A stretch of 64,000 nt of DNA, taken from contig VTFK01000009.1 in assembly GCA_009617715.1 (NCBI GenBank), positions 124,001-188,000 on the forward strand, written 5' to 3'. The notes under the pieces were generated by a model. It was given only the letters and a program-made list of their open reading frames with translations. It searched no databases and was not told the DNA's origin. Origin of the DNA: Plectrocnemia conspersa. Lineage: Eukaryota; Arthropoda; Insecta; Trichoptera; Polycentropodidae. This document shows, piece after piece, positions 37,501 to 50,800 of this stretch (its first letter is position 1; every line of letters begins with the position of its first letter). The position numbers and the translations under genes are program-made.

Positions 37501-40500
37501 TTAATAGCTCGTTGTGACCGTGGCGTGAGAAAAAAACTGTCGACGTTGAATTGGTCAATTTTTTTGCTTTTTTATTCGCATTCTCAACGTCTCATTATTA
37601 AGGTCTAAGCAATGGTATCCAATTTAGAATTTTATTCATTAAAAAAATGACTATAAAAATAGTGATTACTCCATAATTTGTAACCCAATTTATTTATATT
37701 ATAAATCTTATCAACCAATTAAAAATAAATATTATAAAAGTACTAAAAGTACCTATAGATTTGAGCCCTCAAAATATATAATATAATTCTATCTATTTTA
37801 TTATAATAAAGCAGCGATTCTGTTTTGAATGACAATTTTCTGGCTAAGATATCTTCAAAGAAAAAAATTGGCATCGCAAAAGTCAGTAGTTTATTGACTC
37901 AACCATTTAATAAATTTTGAGTTTTTTTTCAATAATTCTATACTACACGAATGATTGAATTTCTGTTATTGACTGTTAATTCTCACAATCGTTGGCATGT
38001 GTATTAGAAAAAATAATTGTCATGCTGCTTGTGGCTTAGTATAGGTCAGGTAGGAGAGAGGCATGATATCGTCTGAATCTCGCGGTCGATCTTGTCTCTG
38101 TATTTAGTCGTGAGATTTTGGTTGATTTTTCTGCTTAAAAAACATTTAAAATGTAGTTTAGCAAATATATCCAAAGGCGATTTATTATCTTAGTATGCGA
38201 GAAGTATAATTATGATTTTTGGTTCTCTCAGATTCGTTACGCCAGCATTATTAAGAAGCAATTGAACAAATCAAAACCGTCTATAATATTATCCGCCATT
38301 TAATATTCTTAATTAAACTTAATTTAAACGCTTTGGAGGATGCCCCTATTTTGCTTTCATAGAAACGTGGCATTGCCCTGTGTTTTATCCCCCTAGCATG
38401 TTCTTTCGTGTTGTGTGATTAAATTTAGGTAAATTTTAATGGAAAGATATCTTCATACATATTTTATTATTTCAAGCTTTTCTCTTGGTATTTTATTATT
38501 ATTCACATAAAAAATATTCTTCAGATCTTTCTCTCTAATATATTATAATATAAAGTTTTATAAATATAAATATATAAAAAAAAAATACAATCGCTATGTT
38601 AAATTTTAATATATTAAGTACCTCAACTATAATTTATATTTATAAAATTTAGTAAACTGTTTGTCATAGATTAATATAAAAAACTACTTTGCGAAAGTGT
38701 TATTATGATTATTTATTTATTATAAATATATATAAATAATTGTGACTATTAGATAGCAGTAAAATATTTTTGAATAAATGTTTCTGCATACAAATAACGC
38801 TATGACGATCAATTTATTTATTATGGCCAAAAACTTGGTGGACTTTGACGGGAAAACGACGACCGGCGGTGCCTCATCCGCCTATCTCTCATATTATAAG
38901 AATCGATACAACTGTGTAAACACTTATAATAAACTAATACTGCAGTAAATCAATCTGTGTCCAATTGCCACCCGTTTAAAATGTTTAAATTCCAATAAAA
39001 CTTCCATATCAAAAAATTAAATTTAAATTTGCTATTAAAACTAATGATTTTTTAGTACCACCCATTGCGGCAAAATTAGTTTGCAAAGCTAAAAAGGTTA
39101 TGGAACAAATTATTGTGTTCCTCCTGTGCTTACTAAGAATCAGAGTTTCTCGTCGGCGCGGTGTTACAAATGCGTAGCAGTATTATTAAATTTACAGATA
39201 AGTACACCGTTGGACCTTACTTTAATAAATAAAAACACGGGATTGTGCCAAATATCTCTACCGAGCTGATACAGAACTTCAGAATTTCACATTTCTCGAA
39301 ATAGCAACCGTTTATTTTTAATGTATTTTAATGACATGATAGTTATGGTAACCCTAGCTATTCAATATCACATTCAAGTCAATGTCTACTTTAACATGTA
39401 TCAGATGATCGTATATTTATAGTAAAACTATAAAATTTGTTATTTCGTGTGTTTAATGTTACACGTGTTTTTAATGAGTATTTCAATCACATGGTTGACC
39501 TCTCCATGATTACGTTAAAGAAATACTGATACGTTACATATGTACGTATTTTATAATTATTACAGATGTTTTAGTTAATAATATATTTAAGAACTATTTG
39601 ATTCATATTTATTGACGTACGTATAGTACTAGAAATTAATAAGGCCAGTTATAGGGTTCTATACAGATGTGGTAATAATGCTTATATAATAAATGATGCA
39701 TATGATATTCGGAAAATAAAGATAAAAAGGCAGTAAAGTTTCATTATATGATTCGTTTTTTATGCATAAGAAGAATCTTCTGCTGAAATTCATCGCTGAA
39801 TTGTTTGCGATTATGATAAAAAGACAAGATTTGTTGTAAGTTCAAAGCAATGGACAAATAGCGTTTATCATAAATAATAGAGAGGAACGCTATCCATTGT
39901 TACTGAGGAACTTATTCAAAAAAATATTTTTTTACAATGGCATAAAATATTTTTTTAATTAACCGTGTTGGGTGTTGAAAAAAATGTGCAAGACATGAAA
40001 ATATATAAGGGATTAAAATGATTGTTTGTTGTCTTTGTAACATTACTTTCCGAATATCTCACGTATTGGCCAGAGAGGTCAAGAAATCTAAATACCTGTC
40101 AAATATAGAAAAAATAAAAATATACATATATAAATAAATAGTAAGGTATAATACATAGATTCTTAGCTTTATAAAGTACTCCTACCTTTAATCGAATCGC
40201 TCGGCCCTCCGAGATAATTAGCCTGTTTTAATAATGTAGATCAAAGTAAACCCCCAAGGGTTTCATTAACAACGTTGCCTAATTGATTCAGGAAAACGAT
40301 GTTAGTTAATTAAAAATAATAGTAAATAGAATAATTTAGAACGCATGTCACTGGATTACGATCGATGCTATCGCTTGTGTTGCGTTTTTGTAATAAATTT
40401 TGCATAGATGTGCTTCGAGGGTAATGGAAAATCAATATGGAGGAATATGTAATAATATGTGATAATTTTATGGTTCAATGTTAGGTTTTATATATTTATA

Positions 40501-43500
40501 GCATACTGTACATAGATATAGCTAAAAATTCCATTTACAGATCGATCCAAAGTTTGCTTTCCATTCTTTGTTCAATTATCAGGTTGCTAGAAAAATAATA
40601 ATAGTTTAGCCTCAGAATCGAAACATTATCAGTTGATGAAATACTTTAACGAGTAAGATATTTTTTTTATTGATGTTGAAGTTGTATTTTTCCGATTACT
40701 TCTGAGCTATAGTAGTATCTCCAGGATTCAATAAAATGAAGTGGATTATACTAAGCATCATCATAATTAGTCATTCTGATTTCTCGATGATTTTCATTTC
40801 TTGAGAAATGAGAATTCTTTTCTCGAAAATTCTCGAGAAATTTTGATGAATGAAAAAAAGTATGTAATACTGTAAATTATTGCAGATACATTATTACATA
40901 CATATTATTCTTAAAATAACCCTTTAAAAAACACGGTACCGACACGATTTTATTGCTTTTGACGTGGATTTTTGACTTCTGAGAAGAGATAATTGTTTTT
41001 TGCGCTCTCCTATTGGGAAAAATTCGGTTTAGATATGCTTTATTTGATTCTCACTTATTTTTAGTCGTAATATTGTTATAAAAAGTCTACGCTAGATAAT
41101 CGAGCGTTTTCAATGCAATGGCGACGGCACGATTTTATTGCTTTTGTCATAGATTTTAAGCAGGAACGCCCCTTGAATTTGGCCAGAAAAATGCATGTCA
41201 TTTAATGAAATACTATGAATCTTAATAAAATCTAAATTAAAAAAAAAACGACCATTGACAGGAAAATCCCCCCCCCCTCCTCTTCCTGGAAAAATCTAAA
41301 ACGACGTCCCTGATTAACAGAAAAACATCTTAATTTTATCACTAGCAATGTGTTTCTGGGAAGTAGCTGTGTATAGGTGAAACTTACTTCCGTAGACTCC
41401 GGCGTCTCCGAAGTAAGTTCAAATCTGAATTTCGGGCTGAATCAGGAAATGCGAAGAGAGAAGCGGCGGCTTATGCAATCTTCGATGGTCGACCTCCTCG
41501 TACGAACTTAGTGATTTAAGGCTGGAGAGATTGAAGAGTTTTTGAAACAGGCCACTAAAACAGACTATGAACAGCCGTTTGGGAATCCCGAATTCATGCG
41601 TTATTCTTTCTCAAGGCTACTTTTTTACGGATACTTTTAATCTTTTTGATTCATGGTAGATATCTCAGAAACTATTTTTTTCTCTTAGACGTTTAAACCA
41701 TCCTTTGTATATAAGTACTTTTTACATCTCTCATGAAAACCATTAAGATCTTTTTGACGTACACTTACAGAACTTATTCCTTGAAGGTTTTGTGATTGAC
41801 ATTTGAACAACCTTCGATTTTTTAATATTTATAAAAAAATATTCGTTTGTTATTTATTTTTATACATTGCCTAAAATTATTACTATTGATTTTTAAATTA
41901 CAATCTTCAGTAAAAACCGTATTTTGTAAATATGCAACATTATGAAAATAAGGAATTTATGAACCCATATGGAAATATCACCACTGTTTGAAATTTGTTG
42001 CAAATTTGCAATACCATTAAACAAAGAGTTAAACCACTATGTAGTCTTTCGTTTTTATTGTACCAAGGGGTAATACAACACAGGTATTTTGACTGTAATC
42101 GTTGAATTGAATCCAGTTAGTCACGTTTAGTTTTAGTATTGTTTTATAGATCGATAGTTTATTATTTAGTGATAGTTTTGATAATACATTTTTATAACTT
42201 TTAAGCCTACAAATAATATTTTTTTATCAATGTGGAGTAAAACTCTAATTTTTGTACGTTTGGCGTGGCGGTAAACGTTATTTAGTAAATATAATTGTTA
42301 ATTATATTTCTTATAAAGTTTATTTTTCACTACTCAAAAATCAGATTATATTAAATATATTTATATTGAGTCGATGCAGGTATTTTAATATATTTTTTCT
42401 TCTTGTTAATGTCTGATACTAACTATACGATACACAGTTTAATATATATTTAAGATAAGCCTGTGGAGAATTGAGAGTTAATGTTGTTCAAGTGATAAGA
42501 TTTTATAGATTCAATATTATTTTATTGTATGTGTTATTTGATATCTTTACAATGACTACAAAAGATAAGCTTACGTATAAACTACTGTATAACCGTATAG
42601 TTTAGAGTTTAGAGCTTTGTATATAAACTAGTTGAAAATATCTATAAAAAATTATTACATTATTACTGAACGCCTTATTTTATAAAGGCACATTTACATT
42701 TACATTACATTAAATATAAAATCCTTATAAAATAAAGATTTTTCGATCGATCAGAGCTAAAAAAGGATGTATACCCGATATTTGCAATATGTATTGTGTG
42801 TCAGCGCTTCCTGAAATCCATCATATAACGAAACGCGATACCAAAAAAAGGATATAAAAAATAGGATGCGGGACCGATTTTAATTTGCCAACGAAAATAT
42901 TGAATTTCGTCGTGACGGATTATTTTTTTATGCCATAGAATCGCCCGAAAAAAGTACGCTCAGAGTTTACCCAAAAAAACTACACAGAGGCGTATCGTGT
43001 ATTTCAATAGATTTTAAAAAAATATAAATAGTAAATCGTACGCTTATTTACAATATATCCTACGGGCGATAATAAATAACGCAAACAATTCCTTACTTCG
43101 GTTTAAATGTTACATGTGGGGTTCGGCTTTGTGTTTTTGGGGTTGTTTTTTTTAAGGGTTAAATCTAGATTTTATTTCTGGGGGGTCTAGCATCGTAGAT
43201 CTATGTACCCGCATTTTTATTGATCGATGGTTGACAATTCTGGCGGCAGCTGCTACACAAAAACTGGATTTGAATATATCAGTAGTTCTAAAAGTACTTG
43301 GGCTAGAAATAATAATCTTTTGGAGTCAATACGTGTTTCTAATAATAAATTTAATGACATTTAAATAATAATGAATAATAAATAATTGAAAAAATATAAC
43401 CATTATATAATTTGTATCTCATTTTTTTTCGATTATTGCCTAAAAAATATTGGTTTATCGTTTTATTCGATTTTATCATTTTCGCGGTTTATTGTATACT

Positions 43501-44875
43501 TCAAGCTTGATTATATTTAAAAAGTATTTTTAGTCCACTCTAAGTCCAATTAATTTATTTAAGTACTATAGTTGAATATAACTATATTTAAAAAAAAAAA
43601 AACTTAGAACAGCTCTAATTGTATTTATGTACTCTTAGCGCAATAAAATATCTCATATCTCGTCCCGTTTTATTTAAAGTTTTATGTATTATTTATTACT
43701 ATTTTTGTTTATTGCGCTTTTAACGCGTAAAAGCGATGATACCTGGCATGTCAGTCGTCACCTAGTGATATACATAGTATATATATTTGTACTTCAGCAG
43801 ACGGGTGGTGACGATTTTACACAAATTGTGCCGCTGTAGTGTTATTTTATTGAATGGATATAATATTAAATACATTTCGTTGAATGATATATAAATGATA
43901 GACGGACGAGGCCCTGCCGGTCGTTGCGCTCACTCAATAATGTGTTGCCCTCGCTGTTGCCACGTCAGTGTTGCTAGAATGCGGCCTAGTTTTGGTGACA
44001 CAATACAATCTACGGGGTTTCGTTTCTTGAATGTGTAATTATTTTTTCTGTTATTGAATATATTGTTTAATTTAATATAACAAAGTTAAGGTCTGTAGTT
44101 ATTGGGTCAGTAATTTATACCTACAATATATTTTTTTTTTAAATTTATTAATTAGTTACATTTTCTCGATATGTTGATAATTTATTCAAAAACGGCAATT
44201 TTTTATACAATAATCACAATCATCACAGATGATGAAAAAATAAAATAGTCATCAGAGCTTTACTGATCGTTTGTTAATAATGTACTGATAGTACTTTTTT
44301 AATAACTGAAAATTGCACTTTTACAGTTTAAAAAAATAAGATTTTAATCTAGATTTTTTGTGGCAAAAATAGATTATATATATAACATTGATTATTGTAA
44401 AGTTTATTCATGTTTGAACCATTTTTAAGTAATCAAAATACCTAATAGTGTTACATTTATTCATATAGTTGCATATGCAAAAAACAAGTTTAAACTCTTT
44501 AGGTTTTAAGATTTATTTCATAAAACTTTATACGAATGAATCATTTTATCGTCACATAACACTGGCATTTTTAGGGTAGATTCTTAAAGTTTCTCTTGTG
44601 TACTTTTTTATATGTGAAAGTTAAATTTGTTTTATTACATTTGCTACGTTTTGCAATTTCATGTCAACTTACTTCAACTTCACAAAGTACTTTATACACT
44701 TTTATATTGTTAGACTAAGTTTGTATAAAGAAGAATTTACAACAAGACTCTCTTAACTTTCACCGTCAACTTGACAAGCGGATTAAGTCACTGAAATATT
44801 GTTTAAGCCGAGTTTAACTTACCAGCAAAACTTATTAAAATGCAAGCTTCTCAAACGTTTAATTTTATTTTTCAG
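34541..44875. other. 10-kb noncoding stretch (spacer or first intron of gene A)
   Basis: No coding exon is supported. It contains the dispersed repeat at 35215-35460, a GC-richer patch at 36650-36835 with a CCCGCGGCG / CGCCGCGGG inverted pair and a CTCTCTCTCCCTCCCTCCC tract, a patch at 37375-37480, the reverse satellite element at 40930-41330, and GC-richer patches at 41390-41500 and 43895-44000. The patches may be regulatory; nothing proves it. Confidence 0.4.
40930..41330 (-). repeat. Satellite-bearing element, reverse copy
   Basis: Carries the same blocks as 19385-20308 in reverse order: ACACGATTTTATTGCTTTTGACG at about 40943, the unit repeated about 190 bp later (41124), then the head (TTGAATTTGGCCAGAAAAAT), a C run near 41270 and the terminus GACGTCCCTGA at about 41314-41325. 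Confidence 0.65.
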
Positions 44876-47800
44876 ATCTTAAGCGATGCCTCAAGTGAGA
44901 GAGAGTCTCGGCATCGCCGACGGCGGTCCTCCATCTTTGACATTCTCCATAAAATCCAAGAAAGGTCTCAACGTCTCGTGGAGCCTGGGACTCCTATTCG
45001 CTGCCATCTATGTGATATCTTTAGTGGCAACCGGACTTTTAGTCTACAATTTTGCGGCCTGTCCGCACCTAAACTTATCTAAAGACTTTTCGGAAATTCT
45101 GTGTCAAAACACTTCTTGGACAGACGATTCTCATCCGAGTCAAGCAGAGCAAACGCCGGCTACTACAACTGTGATTCCTTCTGAAGAAACCCATAAAGTA
45201 TCTGACTTGCGACTTCCAAGATCGGTGAAGCCCATCAAGTACAACATATCGCTATTGCCTTTCATATTTGAAGGAAATTTCACTTTCCAAGGAAAGGTGG
45301 ACATAGTAGTAGAAGCAGTTGTATCTACCAACAATATTACTCTACACGCAACCGATTTACTCATTTCGAAGACTGAAGTCAAAGCGTTGAACGAGAGCGA
45401 CTTAAATCAGCAGAATTTGAAGATAATCGGACAGTACAACAACACTGAAAAACAGTTTCATATAATCCATTTAAAACATGATTTAGTAGTAGGAAAATAC
45501 TACCATATCAACATGGAATTTAGTGGAAAGATCAACGATGATCTACATGGATTTTACAGAAGTTCTTACACAGATGGAAATGAAACTAGGTAAGTCTGTT
45601 TTATTAAAAAAATTATATCAAAATCTCAACCTTAATCTAAATCTTACTCTGAAAAGTTAACGTTCACCATTTTGCGTTTTATTAATATTAATTTGCAACT
45701 CAATTTTGCACCACGATAACGAACTGGCTCACTCTTTATATTATACTGATTAGTAGAAACGCTAATATACTTGTACTAAAATACTTATAGTGACTTCTTT
45801 ATTATCAATATTTAAAGAAGATACTTATATAAATATATAAAGATAAAACATATAATAATATGTGTCATGTAATATATAGTTCTTAGAAAAATATTCCACG
45901 TTCAGAGTTTTCACTGAACGAGAGAATAAGATAAGGCTTTAATAAACAAAGACTCGCTCACAAGTCAACACCTCAAAAGCTCAAAGACAATGACTGTATA
46001 AGACTACCCTTTAATCATTGTTCTGAGCTTGGGACTGAAGTGGGAGATAGAGGGATGCAAAGAGTCATTGTCTCAAATGACTTTTGGCGAAAACTTTTTT
46101 TAACTCTTTGAGCTCCAATTATATAAGATAAATAAATCATATTTAGTATATTACGCATGGGAATCTTTAGAAATATATTTTAATAGTATTGCTGATCAAA
46201 TCTTGAGCCTTTTACCATAAATAAGTAAAAATTTAATGCCGCTGTAAACAATTATGTGCAAACTTTGCGGTCGCGTGTTTATTTTTATAAAATACAGAGT
46301 TATTGCTTGATAAATTGCTTTGATTTATGCAATAGTACAGGTAGGTCTTATTTTCGTAGCTTTATATGAGCTAGGTAGTCTCAAAGACACCTATTATATA
46401 TAAGAACTATTTAATATTAGACATCAATTTGGAACAGGTCGAGGTGAAATGAGAAGTGGCTGCTTTCTCGATCTTATCCGTATGTAGATAATCGGAGACT
46501 CCTTTTAGTTCATGTGTGTACATGGTAAGGAGTTCAGGTGGAAGTTTTTCATGTGTTGGCGAAAGCGAGTTTCGAATGGAAGTGTCGTTTGAGACGCTGT
46601 GCATGGGATTTTATACACTTGACCAGTAAGAAGCTCAGGTGGAAGTTTTTCATGTGTTGGCGAAAGCGAGTTTCGAATGGAAGTGTCGTTTGAGACGATG
46701 TACATGGCATTTTATACACTTGACCAGTCAACTCAGTGAGTCCAGTTTAAGTTCTTAATGATGTTGTCGGGAGCAAGTCTCAAACATTTTTAAATAAATG
46801 GCAGCTTGAGGGAGGCTTAGTGCTCACCCACTTTTTGCTGCCACGGATAATTACGAATGTTAGTTATGTGATTGGATTTGTTATTAAGGATTTGTAAGCG
46901 TCTGAAACTTTTCTATACAGCCGTTAAAATTTGAACAAGGTATTCTCAACGGATTGTTTTACTTTTATCATTCTAATTTATAGCTGGTCAGCATTGATCG
47001 GCATTTTTATGCCGATGGTTGCTGTGGAGTTGCAGATGCTGGTGAATCTCCGATTGACTTAGGATTCTTTACCGCCATTAAAGTTTTGCTTTTCACTTTC
47101 ATTTCAAAGAAAGCTTTCATAACTTCTTTGTTTATTTTTGTTGAATACGTAGTGAATTTTAAAAATAAACTGCAAAAATTTATAAAAACATGCATTTAAA
47201 ACCAATTTTAATATAAAATTTACTCTAAAAATTTTCAAAAAAAATTGGTGCATATAAAAAACATTGGCTTTTGAATCAGGAAATAAACTATAAGGCTTTT
47301 ACACTTCAATGGCCGATGACTCAAGTATGCGTTATTATAAAATTATTGTTAAGAGCCGCTTATGCGTCATTTAATATCTGCAATGATGGTATAGAGAATT
47401 ATATGTATATAATATTATCGTCAATATTTTTGATTAATTAGCATCAATCAACAATAGATTTTTTAACACTGTTACATGAACGTAAAAAAACTCTATTAAA
47501 ATCTTTCAAGTGCTATAAATTACATTTTTATGTACATTTAATTGATTTTATGTTTTGTTATATGTACTCACAGAATCTCACGCTTTATTAATGCTCGCCC
47601 CCGCTATATGCGCCAGCGCTGCGACATATGCACTACTGCTGATATAATATAACAAATTCAATAAATCTTTACCATAGTCGAGCAAAGCCGGAATAAAAAA
47701 AATCGATGATCTTAGATCACTCCTCGGACGACATGCAATTCTAATAATCTGATGTAGTATCATATTTTTTGTACAACAGAGAACATTTTTATTTGTATTA

Positions 47801-50800
47801 TGTTGTTAGCATACGAAGTTTATTATTTTATAATATAAATAATTTGACTTAACCATACATTTTATATTTAGATGGCTGGGAGCATCGCAATTCCAGCCGA
47901 CTGATGCAAGGAGAGCGTTTCCATGTTTCGATGAGCCGGCTATGAAAGCTCGATTCATCATGAACTTAGCACATCCGAAGAATTTAACTGCCATATCCAA
48001 CATGAATCCTACCGGAGTTCAAGATCCAGTGTAGGTAAAATAGCATTCAAACAAATTAAACAGTATCCAATATATCATATTTTGCAGTGAAGGTTTACCA
48101 GATTACGTGTGGGATCACTTTCACGAATCTCTACCAATGTCTACATATCTTGTGGCGTTTATCATATCAGACTTTGCCAACAAGAGTGAAGGGAACTTTA
48201 CAGTTTGGGCAAGGAAAGATGCTATAGAATCTGCCAATTATGCTTTAGATATTGGACCTAAGATCTTAAAGTATTTGGAAAAGTTCTATCAGATACATTA
48301 TCCACTTCCAAAAGTGGATATGGTAGCTTTACCGGATTTCAATGCTGGAGCTATGGAGAACTGGGGTCTAATAACATTCAGGTATTTTATTAGTCAAATG
48401 TTTTTGTTTCTTAATACAAAGATTAAATAATCTTATATTTTAGAGAGACGACAATGCTATACGATGAAGGAGTTTCAGCTAAAATCAATAAGCCTAGAGT
48501 TGCAACAATCGTAGCTCATGAGTTAGCGCATCAATGGTTTGGAAATCTCGTCACACCGTCTTGGTGGTCAGATTTGTGGTTGAATGAAGGTTTTGCTAGC
48601 TATGTGGAATATGTCGGAGTAGATGCTGTAAGTGTTACATTATAAAGAAACTTTTCTACAATTATTATTTGTGTTTGTTTATTTTAATAGGTAGAAACAA
48701 CTTGGAAGTCGATGGATCAGTTTGTATTGCACGAGATACAAAACGTCTTCAGTTTAGACGCTCTATCATCTTCTCACCAAATTAGCGTAGAAGTAGATAA
48801 TCCGGATGAGATAAATGATATATTCGATAGAATATCATATGGAAAAGGTAGTAAATTTAAATGATTCAAGAGATAAGAACGAGATTGAATTAATGATGAT
48901 TTTAGGCGCAGCTATCATAAGAATGATGAGTCATTTTCTTACTAGTGAAGTTTTTAATAAAGGCATTACTAATTATCTCAACAATAAGATGTATGAAAGT
49001 GCTGATCAGAACGATCTGTGGAATGCATTGACTGAGCAGGCGAGAAAAGATGGAATATTCGACGAGTCCATGTCAATACATGTTATAATGGACACGTGGA
49101 CGTTGCAGACTGGATTTCCGGTAGTCAACGTACTGAGGGATTATAAAACTGATACGATGAGTTTACAACAGGTATTTAGATCTTTTGTTTAATATTTGAT
49201 CTCTAAATTAAACTTAAATGCTATTATTTCAGGAGAGATTCATGTTGATAACAAACGAGAGCTCAAAAAATACTGTCAATCTAACCGATCAACATTCTCC
49301 ATTATGGTGGATTCCTATAACATACACTTCGAAGACACAATCAGACTTTATTAATACAAAACCTGTTGAATGGATGAGGGGAGATAAAAATCTGACTCTG
49401 ACAAACACAAACGTCTCTTATGATGATTGGGTGATATTCAACGTTCGACAGACAGGTAAATTTAGAATAGAGCTGCATAGCTGCAGCATCTCAGATAACA
49501 CTATAATACATTAACATACACTGAAAGGAACGTTTGTACTTATAGTCAATAAAAATATCTTGACAATAGACATTTTTACATAGAGTTAATATACATATAC
49601 ACACATCAGCTGATGCAAAGTTTTGTTTTAAAATATGATTTTTCTCTCACATTCTATTAGCTTATAAATAACATAGTAGGTAATATTATTGATCTGATGA
49701 ATAAATTCAATAGTAGGCAGTAAATTTATATCAAAACTGTTAATTTTCTGATCGATCCTTTAAGTGTTAATGTGAGCAAGTGGCAAGCCTTTTATATGTT
49801 TTTTACTGAAGCTTAGACGATTGGGAAACATGATTTATTTAGACCAGTGATTCCCAAACTCTTTTGGCCCATGGACCCCTTTTCATATTCAAAACTTGCC
49901 CACGGACCCTGGGTGAAAAACTACATAAATGTATAATAGAAAAATTACAAATTTAACTTTGATCTCTTGAATAGTAAATGGTGAAGTAAAAATAAAATAT
50001 AAATATAACATTTTGTTGAAGAAGTATTTATTAAAATTATAACTTTTGTGTTAAAATACAAAAAAAACTTAAATGACTTGGATGAACCTGATGGAATGTT
50101 ATGAGTGTATTTATGTCCGGCTCAATGTTTGTGAGTAGCAACCGCAAATCCCAATGAGTATAATACTAATTTCTAGTCGGTTTCTTTTTTTGTGATGAGG
50201 CTCATAACAGAACTGAATCCACGTTCTACCAAATAGGAAGACGGAAAAGCAATCAACAGCTTTTGTACAATAACCCATAATGCTGGATATAAAATTGGGA
50301 TCTGTTTTTGTAGCCAGAACGTTGTCATATCCTTGTTTAAACATAGGTTTCAGCTTCTAATTTGTGGATAATTCAATAAGTTTCTCCTGTATTAGTATGT
50401 ATTCATATGTATTTGTACTCTGAGTTTGACTAGTTGCAAAAGGGTTCAACACCCAGTCGGGAATATCCAAGTGAAGAATGTCTTAAAATATTTGGTTAAG
50501 GTTCGAATGAAGCGACGTTAAATGTTGACAATAAGCAAACAAATCTTCATCTCTATTTTGCAATTTTGAAAGATTGGAAACTGAGAATATTCTCCTCTTC
50601 CCTAGTTTTGTTTGTACAGCAAAAGTTTTTCAACAAACGCAGATATTACACTTTTAGTTTTAATTAAATATAATGTGTCACCTTGTAGTTTCAAATTAGT
50701 CTCGTTAAATCTGGCAAATAAATCAGTCATATAAGCGATGTCATTTTTTGAGAAATTTAAATTGTGACGCAAATCATTGTCTTTACTCTCCAGGAATTCC

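Noticed and set aside
44840..45082. Alternative upstream ATG for gene A
   Set aside because: Out of frame with the aminopeptidase, and it crosses the 44875 splice acceptor; the real start at 44886 has an in-frame stop right before it.
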